A stretch of 64,000 nucleotides of DNA from Demequina aestuarii (lineage in GTDB: Bacteria; Actinomycetota; Actinomycetes; Actinomycetales; Demequinaceae). The stretch covers positions 362,714 through 426,713 of the forward strand of contig NZ_BBRD01000001.1 of assembly GCF_000975095.1 (NCBI RefSeq), written 5' to 3'. This document shows positions 1 through 8,289 of this stretch, in pieces. Every line of letters begins with the position of its first letter. Positions within the stretch are counted from its first letter, which is position 1. The notes under the pieces were generated by a model. That model was given only the letters and a program-made list of their open reading frames with translations, was not told the origin of the DNA and did not search any database. A program made the translations under genes and the position numbers.

Positions 1-146
1 GTCCACCGTCCCAGTAGCGCCAGCCACGGCACTGTTCATGCACGACCGCCTCACTCTTCACCCGACCGCAAGCGGGCGGACAGGTGATGGCCACCGTGAC
101 GCCGTAGCGTCGGTCCGAACTGGAGTGATCGGCATGGGGGCGGACG

Positions 147-821
147 ATGAGCCACGGTTCACACGACGACGGTTCGTGGTCGCGCGCTCTCATGGCCGCC
201 TCTGGCATCGGCGGTGTCCGGGATGCCACGACCCGCGAAGGCTCGGCCGCCTGGCATGAGGCCTCCGGCGCCGACCTCGCCGGACCGCGATTCCTCGAGC
301 TGGCTCACCATCGTGACCCTGCGGTGCGGGAGGCGCTGGCGCGACGCGAGGACTGCCCGCTCGGGGTCCTGGCCTCGCTGGCACACGATGCGCGGCCTGC
401 GGTGAGGGCGGCGGCGGCCTCGAACGGCCGGGCGAGGGCTGCCATCCTGGACAACCTGGCGCGCGATCGTGATCCCGGGGTCCTGAAGGCGGTCGCGCGC
501 AACCCGGCGACCACGCGAGACACCCTCCTGAAGCTGTGCGGGCACCGCCGCCAGGAGGTGCGCCGTGTGGCGCTGCGCGCCTTGGCTGAGCCCGAGGCTG
601 CCCCAATGACAGGAGACGTCTCCACCGGTGACCTTCCGCTCGAGCTGCGCGACGGACCCGCCCCGCCCCTCCCGACCGCCCCCGCAGGGCTCGGACGCCA
701 CCACGCACCGGCGTTCTACGCGCCGAAGCCGGTCGTGCCGTCACCACCGCCGCCCCAGCCCCCAACCCCCGAGCGGGGAACGGACGGGCTCGCGACTCCT
801 CCGCCTCCCGCTGGCCGCTAG
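147..821 (+). CDS. LRV-like repeat protein, 224 aa
   Basis: Small soluble protein of unknown function. Residues of about 45-150 form roughly 24-residue helical repeats of the leucine-rich-repeat-variant type: a hydrophobic stretch, then DPAVREALA, then a cysteine-proline or asparagine-proline step, repeated about four times. The last 70 residues are a proline-rich, low-complexity tail. The ATG at 147 is preceded by a G-rich stretch that could be a ribosome binding site; an in-frame ATG at 192 is an alternative. The next gene encodes a shorter paralogue with the same repeats, so the pair probably arose by duplication. No enzyme motif or membrane segment is visible. The repeat assignment is by pattern; the function is unknown. 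Confidence 0.7.
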   Translation: MSHGSHDDGSWSRALMAASGIGGVRDATTREGSAAWHEASGADLAGPRFLELAHHRDPAVREALARREDCPLGVLASLAHDARPAVRAAAASNGRARAAILDNLARDRDPGVLKAVARNPATTRDTLLKLCGHRRQEVRRVALRALAEPEAAPMTGDVSTGDLPLELRDGPAPPLPTAPAGLGRHHAPAFYAPKPVVPSPPPPQPPTPERGTDGLATPPPPAGR

Positions 822-969
822 CGGCGGGCGGGCCCATATGGGTCCACTTTGTCGTGTTCTTCACATGACGATGCGGTTGCCGTGGCTGCGCCCTAAAATG
901 TCCACAGCCCTCCGTAGCGGTAGGGCTCGCCGGGCTGGGCCCGGCGATGGCGACGGAGAAGGAGCGGGT

Positions 970-1278
970 GTGAGCATCTCGTCTACGCGCGGACCCTCAG
1001 AGGACGTCGTCAAGGCGCTCGATCCCGAGGTCACCGGCCCCGATCTGCTGCGCCTCGCCGTTCACCGTGAGCCGACGGTGCGAGCCGCCGTCGCGACGCG
1101 CGGCGACTGCCCGGTCGCTGCGCTCATCTCGCTCGGGCACGATCATTCGGTCGAGGTTCTCGAGGCTCTGATCGGCAACCCCAAGACACCGTCGTCGGTG
1201 ATCCGCAACCTCGCGGACCACCGCAACCCGCAGATCTCCGGAGCTGCGGTCCAGCGGCTTCGCAACAGCTTCCGCTGA
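970..1278 (+). CDS. LRV-like repeat protein, 102 aa
   Basis: A short paralogue of the preceding gene. After about 18 residues come three helical repeats with the same spacing: LAVHREPTVRAAVATRGDCP, then LGHDHSVEVLEALIGNPKTP, then LADHRNPQISGAAVQRL. I chose the GTG at 970 because a good purine-rich site (GAGAAGGAG) lies just upstream and because the repeats begin soon after. The longer open frame upstream has no homology to its neighbour. A TAAAAT hexamer at 894-899 could be the -10 of its own promoter. Such repeats normally mediate protein-protein contacts; the partner is unknown. Confidence 0.72.
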   Translation: MSISSTRGPSEDVVKALDPEVTGPDLLRLAVHREPTVRAAVATRGDCPVAALISLGHDHSVEVLEALIGNPKTPSSVIRNLADHRNPQISGAAVQRLRNSFR

Positions 1279-1319
1279 GCGCCCCCGCGCGCGTGGCCAT
1301 GGCGGCCCCGCCGGCGCGG

Positions 1320-1348
1320 TTGAGAAGCGCTCAGAACTCCCGTATAGT
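1320..1348 (+). promoter_or_regulatory. Promoter of the infA-rplQ operon
   Basis: TTGAGA (1320-1325), a 17-base spacer and TATAGT (1343-1348) form a good housekeeping sigma-factor promoter. It leaves a leader of about 50 bases before infA at 1406 and is the likely main promoter of the ribosomal/rpoA operon. Confidence 0.75.
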
Positions 1349-1405
1349 GGTGCGTCGGGCGTTTTCGCGCGCCCGGATAACCGTCAACCAATGTGAGTGG
1401 AGTCC

Positions 1406-1627
1406 ATGGCCAAGAAAGACGGCGTCATCGAGGTCGAGGGCTCGGTCGTGGAGGCACTTCCCAATGCCTCCTTCCGAGTGGAGCTGACCAATGGTCATCT
1501 CGTCCTCGCCCACATCTCAGGCAAGATGCGACAGCACTACATCCGGATCCTCCCCGAGGACCGCGTAGTCGTCGAGTTGAGCCCCTACGACCTGTCCCGC
1601 GGCCGTATCGTCTACCGCTACAAGTAA
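1406..1627 (+). CDS. infA: Translation initiation factor IF-1
   Basis: A 73-residue single-domain OB-fold (S1-like) protein starting [12 protein letters not shown] and ending in RGRIVYRYK, the typical length and ends of bacterial IF-1. It binds the A site of the 30S subunit during initiation with IF-2 and IF-3. I chose the ATG at 1406 rather than the in-frame GTG at 1397 because MAKKDG is the conserved family start. It is the first gene of the infA-rpmJ-rpsM-rpsK-rpoA-rplQ-truA cluster, behind the promoter at 1320-1348. Confidence 0.97.
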   Translation: MAKKDGVIEVEGSVVEALPNASFRVELTNGHLVLAHISGKMRQHYIRILPEDRVVVELSPYDLSRGRIVYRYK

Positions 1628-1680
1628 GTCGTCGCCGGCGCGCACCTGCGTCATCAGCGCCGACGGCGAAGGAAAGAAAA

Positions 1681-1794
1681 ATGAAGGTTAAGCCCAGCGT
1701 CAAGCCGATCTGCGAGAAGTGCAAGGTCATCCGCCGTAACGGCCGAGTCATGGTCATCTGCGAGAACCTGCGCCACAAGCAGCGTCAGGGTTAG
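1681..1794 (+). CDS. rpmJ: 50S ribosomal protein L36 (zinc type)
   Basis: A 37-residue ribosomal protein of the large subunit. Cys11, Cys14, Cys27 and His32 form the complete zinc ribbon of the C+ type, so this is the zinc-dependent copy and not the zinc-free paralogue that actinobacteria express under zinc limitation. A strong GGAAAGAAAA-type site precedes the ATG. It lies 53 bases after infA and upstream of rpsM. Confidence 0.97.
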   Translation: MKVKPSVKPICEKCKVIRRNGRVMVICENLRHKQRQG

Positions 1795-1919
1795 ACAACC
1801 CGCAAGACACGTTCAGGCAACCGAAAGGTAGCCCACGGCTCGGAGGCCGTGGCCCGCACCATCACCCGCGGGAAGCCTGAGCGTCAGACCTCCGACTACT
1901 GAGGAGTAGCAACAGACAT

Positions 1920-2288
<369 letters not shown>

Positions 2289-2291
2289 GCC

Positions 2292-2681
2292 ATGGCAGCA
2301 CCTACCCGCAAGCCGCGCAAGAAGATCAAGAAGACCGTCGCGCACGGCCAGGCGCACATCAAGTCCACCTTCAACAACACGATCATCTCGATCACGGACC
2401 CCTCGGGTGCCGTGGTGTCGTGGTCGTCGTCCGGTCAGGTGGGCTTCAAGGGCTCTCGCAAGTCGACTCCCTACGCCGCGCAGATGGCCGCCGAGGCAGC
2501 CGCGCGCCGTGCGCAGGACGCCGGCATGAGCAAGGTCGACGTGTTCGTCAAGGGACCGGGCTCGGGTCGCGACACCGCGATTCGTTCGCTCACCGCAGCC
2601 GGCCTCGAGGTGACGTCCATCAAGGACGTGACGCCTCAGGCGCACAACGGCTGCCGCCCGCCCAAGCGTCGCCGCAACTAG
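2292..2681 (+). CDS. rpsK: 30S ribosomal protein S11
   Basis: A 129-residue platform protein of the small subunit. It has the typical basic N-terminus (RKPRKKIKK), the core [15 protein letters not shown] and the C-terminal signature [15 protein letters not shown]. It starts three bases after the rpsM stop, so the two are translationally coupled. rpsD does not follow, unlike in mycobacteria; rpoA comes next, as in Streptomyces and many Micrococcales. Confidence 0.98.
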   Translation: MAAPTRKPRKKIKKTVAHGQAHIKSTFNNTIISITDPSGAVVSWSSSGQVGFKGSRKSTPYAAQMAAEAAARRAQDAGMSKVDVFVKGPGSGRDTAIRSLTAAGLEVTSIKDVTPQAHNGCRPPKRRRN

Positions 2682-2715
2682 CGAACGTTGGCGTCATCCT
2701 GACGCCCTACGTCCT

Positions 2716-2793
2716 CCCCGGCGCTCGCTTTGGCGCCGGGGGCAGGACGGTCAACTGAAGAACCGTGACCCCGGCGGGACCGAACTCCGCCGG
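2716..2793 (+). promoter_or_regulatory. Two GC-rich hairpins in the rpsK-rpoA gap
   Basis: CCCCGGCGC (2716-2724) pairs perfectly with GCGCCGGGG (2733-2741) around an 8-base loop, and CCGGCGG (2771-2777) pairs with CCGCCGG (2787-2793). Neither is followed by a T tract, so these look more like attenuating or mRNA-processing hairpins in the 157-base intercistronic gap than a full terminator. They could uncouple rpoA and rplQ from the upstream ribosomal genes. Confidence 0.5.
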
Positions 2794-2838
2794 ATCTTGC
2801 GAGCATCAAATAGCGGGTGCTCGGAAAGGAAATGAACA

Positions 2839-3828
2839 GTGCTCATTGCACAGCGTCCCACCCTGACCGAGAAGGTCATCTCGGACAACCGTTCGCAGTT
2901 CTCCCTCAAGCCGCTCGAGCCTGGCTTCGGCTACACGCTCGGCAACTCGCTCCGCCGCACCCTGCTGTCGTCGATCCCGGGCGCGGCCATCACGTCGGTG
3001 CGCTTCGAGGGCGTTCTTCACGAATTCACGACCATCGAGGGCGTGAAGGAGGACGTGACCGAGATCATGCTGAACCTCAAGAACCTGGTCGTCTCCTCCG
3101 AGCACGACGAGCCCGTGGTGATGTACCTGCGCAAGTCGGGTGCAGGCGCCGTGACTGCCGCGGACATCGCTCCGCCGGCAGGCGTGGAGGTCCACAACCC
3201 GGATCTGCACATCGCGACGCTGAACTCGAAGGCGAAGTTCGAGGTCGAGCTCACGGTGGAGCGCGGCCGCGGCTACGTTCCCTCGTCGATGAACAAGAGC
3301 TACGACGCAGAGATCGGCCAGATCCCGGTCGACTCGATCTACTCGCCGGTGCTCAAGGTCACCTACAAGGTCGAGGCCACCCGTGTCGCTCAGCGCACGG
3401 ACTTCGACGAGCTGATCATCGACGTCGAGACCAAGTCGTCGATCTCTGCTCGTGACGCGCTCGCGTCGGCAGGCTCGACCCTGGTCGAGCTGTTCTCGCT
3501 CGCGAAGGGCCTCAACGAGGCCGCCGAGGGCATCGAGATCGGCCCGTCGGACACCGACGAGTCGCTCGAAGAGGACTACAACCAGCCCATCGAGGAGCTG
3601 AACCTCACGCAGCGGTCCTACAACTGCCTCAAGCGCGAGGGCATTCACACCGTGGGTGAGCTCACCGCCCGCTCGGAAGCGGACCTGATGGACATCCGCA
3701 ACTTCGGGCAGAAGTCGATCACCGAGGTCAAGGAGAAGCTCGCCGAGCTGGGCTTCTCCCTCAAGGACGGCGGCACCGAGTACGACGGCTCCTCAGCGGG
3801 CGTGTACTTCTCGGGCAGCGAAGAGTAA
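2839..3828 (+). CDS. rpoA: DNA-directed RNA polymerase subunit alpha
   Basis: A 329-residue alpha subunit, present as a dimer that scaffolds RNA polymerase assembly. The N-terminal dimerisation domain (about 1-225) contains [18 protein letters not shown], and the linker is acidic. The C-terminal domain (about 250-312, [14 protein letters not shown] then [10 protein letters not shown]) carries the UP-element and activator contact surface. The start is GTG at 2839, with GGAAAGGA eight bases upstream. It is followed by rplQ after an 18-base gap. Confidence 0.98.
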   Translation: MLIAQRPTLTEKVISDNRSQFSLKPLEPGFGYTLGNSLRRTLLSSIPGAAITSVRFEGVLHEFTTIEGVKEDVTEIMLNLKNLVVSSEHDEPVVMYLRKSGAGAVTAADIAPPAGVEVHNPDLHIATLNSKAKFEVELTVERGRGYVPSSMNKSYDAEIGQIPVDSIYSPVLKVTYKVEATRVAQRTDFDELIIDVETKSSISARDALASAGSTLVELFSLAKGLNEAAEGIEIGPSDTDESLEEDYNQPIEELNLTQRSYNCLKREGIHTVGELTARSEADLMDIRNFGQKSITEVKEKLAELGFSLKDGGTEYDGSSAGVYFSGSEE

Positions 3829-3846
3829 CAAGGAGAACCACGCATC

Positions 3847-4422
3847 ATGCCTACCCCCACTAAGGGAGCGCGCCTCGGCGGCGGTCCTGCCCACGAGCGC
3901 CACATCCTGGCGAACCTGGCGCAGAGCCTCTTCGAGCACGGCCGCATCACGACCACCGTCACCAAGGCCAAGCGCCTGCGCCCGTACGCCGAGCGCCTCG
4001 TCACCTTCGCGAAGCGTGGCGACCTCGCCTCGCGTCGCAAGGTGCTCGGGCTGCTCTCGGACAAGGGCGTGGTTCACACGCTCTTCACCGAGATCGGCCC
4101 CGGCTTCGCCGAGCGCGACGGTGGTTACACCCGCATCACGAAGGTCGGCACCCGCAAGGGTGACAACGCGCCTATGGCAGTCATCGAGCTCGTCGAGTTC
4201 GGTGCACCTGCCAAGAAGGCCGTGAAGAACGAGGCCGAGAAGGCGACCAAGAAGGCTGCTCCTCAGGCGAAGACCGGCAAGGCTGCCAAGGCCGACGCCG
4301 CATCGACGGACGCCCCGGCGTCCGAGCCCGAGGTCAAGCCCGAGGAGGTCGAGGCAGAGCACGCCGAGACTCCCGTCGAGGGCGCTGACGAGGCTTCGGC
4401 CACCAAGGCCGACGACAAGTAG
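3847..4422 (+). CDS. rplQ: 50S ribosomal protein L17 with long tail
   Basis: The first 120 residues are a standard L17 core ([20 protein letters not shown], then [18 protein letters not shown]). The last 70 residues are an added low-complexity tail, first Lys/Ala-rich (about 120-150) and then Asp/Glu/Ala/Pro-rich. Tails of this kind are common on actinobacterial L17 and are expected to be disordered. AAGGAGA lies 10 bases before the ATG. The hairpin at 4441-4479 follows. Confidence 0.97.
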   Translation: MPTPTKGARLGGGPAHERHILANLAQSLFEHGRITTTVTKAKRLRPYAERLVTFAKRGDLASRRKVLGLLSDKGVVHTLFTEIGPGFAERDGGYTRITKVGTRKGDNAPMAVIELVEFGAPAKKAVKNEAEKATKKAAPQAKTGKAAKADAASTDAPASEPEVKPEEVEAEHAETPVEGADEASATKADDK

Positions 4423-4440
4423 CACCGCCGAGGCGTGGGC

Positions 4441-4479
4441 GAGAGCCCGCGCCGACGCGCACGTACGAGGCGGGCTCTC
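4441..4479 (+). terminator. Hairpin abutting the truA start codon
   Basis: GAGAGCCCGC (4441-4450) and GCGGGCTCTC (4470-4479) form a perfect 10-bp inverted repeat with a 19-base loop. The second arm ends at the base before the ATG at 4480. There is no T tract. It may partly terminate transcription after rplQ, or may restrict truA translation by occupying its start region. Confidence 0.55.
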
Positions 4480-5361
4480 ATGACCAGGCTGGATTCCAGT
4501 GAGGTCGTGAGGGTCCGCCTCGACCTGTCTTACGACGGCACCGACTTCTTGGGCTGGGCCGTTCAGCCCGGTCTGCGCACGGTCCAAGGAGACCTGGAGA
4601 GTGCGCTCGCGCGCATCGTCCGCGACGACGATGGCGGCTCCGTCCCCGTGCGGACCACCGTCGCCGGACGCACCGATGCCGGGGTCCACGCGCGCGGTCA
4701 GGTCGCGCATGTCGAGGTCCCGCTCACGTCGTGGGTCAGGATGGCGGGCCACTCGCGCCGCACCCTGGAGCAGGGGATGCGGCACCGGCTCGATGGCGTC
4801 ACCGCGGACGACATCACGGTGCGCCGGGCCACCGTGGTGCCGGCCAGCTTCGACGCTCGGTTCTCCGCGATGGAACGGCGGTACGCCTACCGGGTGTGCG
4901 ACGACGTCTCCCTCCGCGACCCGCTGACGCGCAGGCACGTGCTGTGGCACGATCGCGCGCTCGACATCGACGCGCTCAACGATGCCGCCGCGACCATCGT
5001 GGGACTGCGGGACTTCGCCCCGTTCTGCCGCCCCCGCCACGGCGCGACGACGGTCAGGGACTTGACCGAGCTGTCCTGGGAACGCATCCCCACCGGGCCC
5101 GACGCGGGACTGGTGGTGGCCACGGTGAGGGCCGATGCGTTCTGTCACTCGATGGTGCGTTCCCTGGTGGGAGCCCTCCTCGATGTGGGGGAGGGGCACC
5201 GCGATCTCGCGTGGCTGGCCCGGGTGGCGGCGTCGGACGGTCGGTCGGGGGCGGTCGCCGTGGCCCCGGCGCACGGCCTCACGCTCGAGGAGGTCACGTA
5301 CCCGCCGGACGAGCAGCTGGCCGCCCGTGCCGAGGCGACGCGCACACGGCGCGAACTCTGA
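4480..5361 (+). CDS. truA: tRNA pseudouridine(38-40) synthase TruA
   Basis: Modifies U38-U40 in the anticodon arm of many tRNAs. The N-terminal fold LDLSYDGTDFLGWAVQPG is followed by the catalytic motif GRTDAGVHARGQVAH with nucleophile Asp66, and by the second-domain motifs RDFAPFCR and FCHSMVRSLVG. Length is 293 aa from the ATG at 4480. No ribosome site is visible because the hairpin arm at 4470-4479 touches this ATG. In-frame GTGs at 4435 and 4507 are alternatives; the second would begin directly at the conserved domain. It closes the ribosomal operon, as in Streptomyces. Confidence 0.93.
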   Translation: MTRLDSSEVVRVRLDLSYDGTDFLGWAVQPGLRTVQGDLESALARIVRDDDGGSVPVRTTVAGRTDAGVHARGQVAHVEVPLTSWVRMAGHSRRTLEQGMRHRLDGVTADDITVRRATVVPASFDARFSAMERRYAYRVCDDVSLRDPLTRRHVLWHDRALDIDALNDAAATIVGLRDFAPFCRPRHGATTVRDLTELSWERIPTGPDAGLVVATVRADAFCHSMVRSLVGALLDVGEGHRDLAWLARVAASDGRSGAVAVAPAHGLTLEEVTYPPDEQLAARAEATRTRREL

Positions 5362-5456
5362 CGCGACCTCCCCATCGGGGACACCCGTACCCCGGGTCAT
5401 CCTTTGGGCCATCGGTCGTGTACTGAGGGTGGATGCCCCCGAGGGACGTCGCCGCT

Positions 5457-5462
5457 TAGCGT
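5457..5462 (+). promoter_or_regulatory. -10 element of the VanX-like operon
   Basis: TAGCGT ends six bases before the ATG at 5469. At that distance the transcript would start at or next to the start codon, so the mRNA is predicted to be leaderless. No good -35 is visible. Confidence 0.5.
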
Positions 5463-5468
5463 CGCAGC

Positions 5469-6119
5469 ATGATGATTCTGCTGTCCGACAGCCGCGTGAC
5501 CGACGTCCCTGTGCGCGAGGGCGGCGAACCGCTCGTGCTGCTTCGAGAGTTCGCGGCCGAGCACGGCTCCGCGTTGCGATGCGGCGCGAGCGTGCTCGTG
5601 CGAGAAGGCCTTGCCACGCGGCTACTGACGGCGGACGCGAGCCTTGCGGACGGCCTCGCCCTCCGGGTCGTCGAAGGCTACCGGGCAGCCGAAGTTCAGG
5701 AGCGCATCATCGAGTGGTACCTGCGCCATCTCGCACGCGAGTACCCGGAGGCGGGCGAGGCCGAGCTGAGAGAGCTGTCGAGCCGCTTCGTGTCGCCCAT
5801 CGAGGTGGCGCCCCACGTGGCCGGGGCGGCCGTCGACGTCACCGTGACCGACCTCGTGTCGGGTCAGGACCTCGACATGGGGACCGCTGTCGACGCCACC
5901 CCTGAAGACAGCGGCGGCCGTTGCTACTTCGATGCGGACGACATTTCCGATGAGGCGCGGCGCCACCGCACGATTCTGGCGAACGCGCTCACGCGGGCGG
6001 GGTTCGTGAACTACCCCACCGAGTGGTGGCACTGGAGCTACGGCGACCGGTACTGGGCGCAGCGCACGGGGCGCTCGCACGCGCTGTATGGCTCCGTGGT
6101 GCGGCGTGGTGAGTCGTGA
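5469..6119 (+). CDS. VanX-like D-Ala-D-Ala dipeptidase (M15D)
   Basis: Predicted cytoplasmic zinc dipeptidase that splits D-alanyl-D-alanine. The zinc-site residues of the VanX family are in order: His116 and Asp123 in PHVAGAAVDVT, then Glu185 and His188 in TEWWHWSYGD, with Arg72 in GYRAAEVQ where VanX has its transition-state arginine. The 216-residue length fits VanX/DdpX, and there is no signal peptide. It is the first gene of a six-gene overlapping run, with its stop inside the GTG of the racemase gene. Such an enzyme may recycle D-Ala or remove D-Ala-D-Ala so that a modified dipeptide dominates. The substrate is inferred. Confidence 0.85.
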   Translation: MMILLSDSRVTDVPVREGGEPLVLLREFAAEHGSALRCGASVLVREGLATRLLTADASLADGLALRVVEGYRAAEVQERIIEWYLRHLAREYPEAGEAELRELSSRFVSPIEVAPHVAGAAVDVTVTDLVSGQDLDMGTAVDATPEDSGGRCYFDADDISDEARRHRTILANALTRAGFVNYPTEWWHWSYGDRYWAQRTGRSHALYGSVVRRGES

Positions 6120-7303
6120 TCGAGGCTGCGACCATGGCACCTGACGCTCGCCGGATGACCCCGGTGGCGCCCACAACATTGGCGGGGACGGGGATGACCG
6201 TGAGCGCCGCCGCGGTGACCCACAACACGCGGTACTTCGCTTCCCGGACGGCCGCTGCGGTCATGGCCGTCGTGAAGGCAGACGGCTACGGCCATGGGGC
6301 GGCCACCGTCGCGCGGGCCGCGCTCGCGGGCGGCGCGACATGGCTCGGCGTCACGTCGCTGGCGGAGGCGCTCGACCTTCGCACGGCCGGGTTGAGCGCG
6401 CCAATCCTGAGTTGGCTGAACCCCGTCCAGATTCCGGTGGAGACCGCGGTGCGTGCCCGGGTCGACCTCGCGGTCTCAAGTCTTTCTCAGTTGAGGTGGT
6501 GCGGCGCGGGGCAGCGATGGTCGGCGCCCGTGAGGGTGCACCTGCACCTGGACACGGGGCTCGCTCGCGACGGGGCCCCTCCGGCGGAGTGGGCCCAGCT
6601 GTGCGCGGAGGCGGCTGCCCTGGAGCGCGAGGGCCGCGTGAGCGTGGTGGGGATCATGAGCCACATGTCGCACGCCGACGAGCCGTCTCACCCGGCCAAT
6701 GCGGTCGCGAGAGCGCGGTTCGCGAACGCGCTCGACATCGCCCATGGTGCGGGCTTGACGCCTCTCCATCGTCACCTCGCCGCGACGAGCGCGGCCGCGG
6801 GGGACCCGGCATCCCATCACACGTTGGTGCGCATCGGCGCCGGGCTGGTGGGCATCGATCTCAGTGGAGCGTCCGCGGGGTCCCTCGTGCGAGCGATGAC
6901 CGTGACCGCACCCGTGCTGATGACGCGCTCCGTGGCTCGTGGCACCCCGGTGGGATACGGCGGTCAGTGGCACGCCCCTGCCACCACCACCCTCGCCACC
7001 GTCCAGGTGGGCTATGCCGACGGCGTCCCTCGCGTGGCCGGCGGACGCGCCTTCGTGGCGATCCACGGCCGCCGGTGCCGCCTCGTCGGACGGGTCTCGA
7101 TGGATCAGATCGTGGTCGACGCCACCGGCACGGCTGTCTCACCGGGAGACGTCGCCACGGTGTGGGGCCCCGGTGTGAGTGGAGAACCCACCATCGATGA
7201 GTGGGCTCAGTGGTCGGGGACCATTCCGCACGAGATCGTCACGGGAGTGAGCCACCGCATGCGACGAGCGGTCAGCAGTGCTGCTGCCGGAGCAGCCCGG
7301 TGA
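6116..7303 (+). CDS. Alanine racemase-family enzyme, VanT-like candidate
   Basis: A 395-residue PLP-dependent fold-type III racemase. Lys54 in AVVKADGYGHG binds PLP, Tyr300 in VGYADG is the second catalytic base, and SMDQ at 328-331 is conserved. It differs from the housekeeping alr in this window (18990-20099): at the C-terminal site where that protein has Tyr354 (TIDYEV), this one has His372 (TIPHEI). From memory of work on VanT serine racemases, that is the position that widens specificity towards serine. The start is a GTG overlapping the dipeptidase stop; ATG 6134 is an alternative. The substrate (Ala or Ser) is undetermined. Confidence 0.85.
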   Translation: MIEAATMAPDARRMTPVAPTTLAGTGMTVSAAAVTHNTRYFASRTAAAVMAVVKADGYGHGAATVARAALAGGATWLGVTSLAEALDLRTAGLSAPILSWLNPVQIPVETAVRARVDLAVSSLSQLRWCGAGQRWSAPVRVHLHLDTGLARDGAPPAEWAQLCAEAAALEREGRVSVVGIMSHMSHADEPSHPANAVARARFANALDIAHGAGLTPLHRHLAATSAAAGDPASHHTLVRIGAGLVGIDLSGASAGSLVRAMTVTAPVLMTRSVARGTPVGYGGQWHAPATTTLATVQVGYADGVPRVAGGRAFVAIHGRRCRLVGRVSMDQIVVDATGTAVSPGDVATVWGPGVSGEPTIDEWAQWSGTIPHEIVTGVSHRMRRAVSSAAAGAAR

Positions 7304-8289
7304 CCGCGCGGGGCGGCGACCGCGACCTGGTCGTCGCGGTGATCGGCGGCGGCACCAACTGCGAGCACGACGTGTCGCGCGCGAGCGCCCGCGCGGCGAT
7401 CGGGGCGCTCGGCAGCCGCGGGTTCGCGACGGTCGAGGTGACGATCCGCGCCGACGGGGGATGGGAGCTGAACGGCACGCGGTCCTCGGCGGGCGAGGCG
7501 ATGTCCCGGCTCGAGGCGTGCGATGCGGTGCTTCCGCTGGTGCACGGCGTTGGCGGTGAGGACGGCACCCTCGCCGCGCTGTGCGAACTGTTGGAAGTGC
7601 CATACGTGGGCTCCGGAGTGCGTGCTGGCGCCGTCGCGATGGACAAGGCGCTGACCAAGGTCCTCGCAGATTCGTGGGGTGTGCCCACTGCGCCCGGTCG
7701 CGTGGTCCGCCCCCGGGACATCGGGAGCATCGACTGGGCGGGGCCGGTCGTGGTGAAGCCCGTCGCTGCTGGCTCGAGCTTCGGCGTCACCTTGGTGGAG
7801 CATCCCCGGGATCTGGACGTGGCGCTGGAGGCGGCGTGGCTGATGGGCGGCGCGGCACTGGTGGAGAAACGGATGGCGGGTCGCGAGATAGGCATCACTG
7901 TCCATGGCGGCGAGGTCGGTGCGGCCCGGGCGACCGTCCCCCTCGAGGTGGTGACCGACGGGATCTTCGACAGCAGCCGCAAGTACGACGGCCATGCCGT
8001 GTTCCAGGTTCCCGCGGCGCTCACCGACGATGAGGAGGCGAGCATTCGGCGGCACGCCATCACCGTCTACGAGGCGCTCGAATGTGAGGGACCGGTGCGG
8101 GTCGACTTCTTCTTGACCGCGGACGGCTGGTGCCTGAACGAGGTGAACACCACGCCAGGGATGACCGAGCACTCGCAGGTGCCCCGGATGTTTGCCGCTG
8201 AGGGGGTGTCGTACCCCGAGCTCCTCGAGCGCATCGTGCGCTCCGCCATCGGCTCGCGCTCGTCCCGCATGCCCGCCGCGGCGCAGTGA
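7300..8289 (+). CDS. D-alanine--D-alanine ligase family (Ddl/VanC-like)
   Basis: A 329-residue ATP-grasp ligase joining D-Ala to a second D-amino acid. Visible motifs are GGGTNCEHDVSRAS (first-site glutamate), HGVGGEDGTLAAL, VVKPVAAGSS, VEKRMAGREIG and EVNTTPGMTEHSQVP. In the omega loop, Lys228-Tyr229 are the pair typical of D-Ala-D-Ala ligases. Gln293 replaces the usual Leu/Met after His-Ser, near a position I recall as specificity-determining in VanC. The GTG start overlaps the racemase stop. A second-substrate preference other than D-Ala is possible but not shown. No other ddl lies in the window, so this could also be the housekeeping enzyme. Confidence 0.88.
   Translation: MTARGGDRDLVVAVIGGGTNCEHDVSRASARAAIGALGSRGFATVEVTIRADGGWELNGTRSSAGEAMSRLEACDAVLPLVHGVGGEDGTLAALCELLEVPYVGSGVRAGAVAMDKALTKVLADSWGVPTAPGRVVRPRDIGSIDWAGPVVVKPVAAGSSFGVTLVEHPRDLDVALEAAWLMGGAALVEKRMAGREIGITVHGGEVGAARATVPLEVVTDGIFDSSRKYDGHAVFQVPAALTDDEEASIRRHAITVYEALECEGPVRVDFFLTADGWCLNEVNTTPGMTEHSQVPRMFAAEGVSYPELLERIVRSAIGSRSSRMPAAAQ

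Noticed and set aside
628..969. Longer N-terminus for the second LRV protein
   Set aside because: The added residues are Pro/Arg/Ser-rich shadow sequence overlapping the first gene, while GTG 970 has a good ribosome site.
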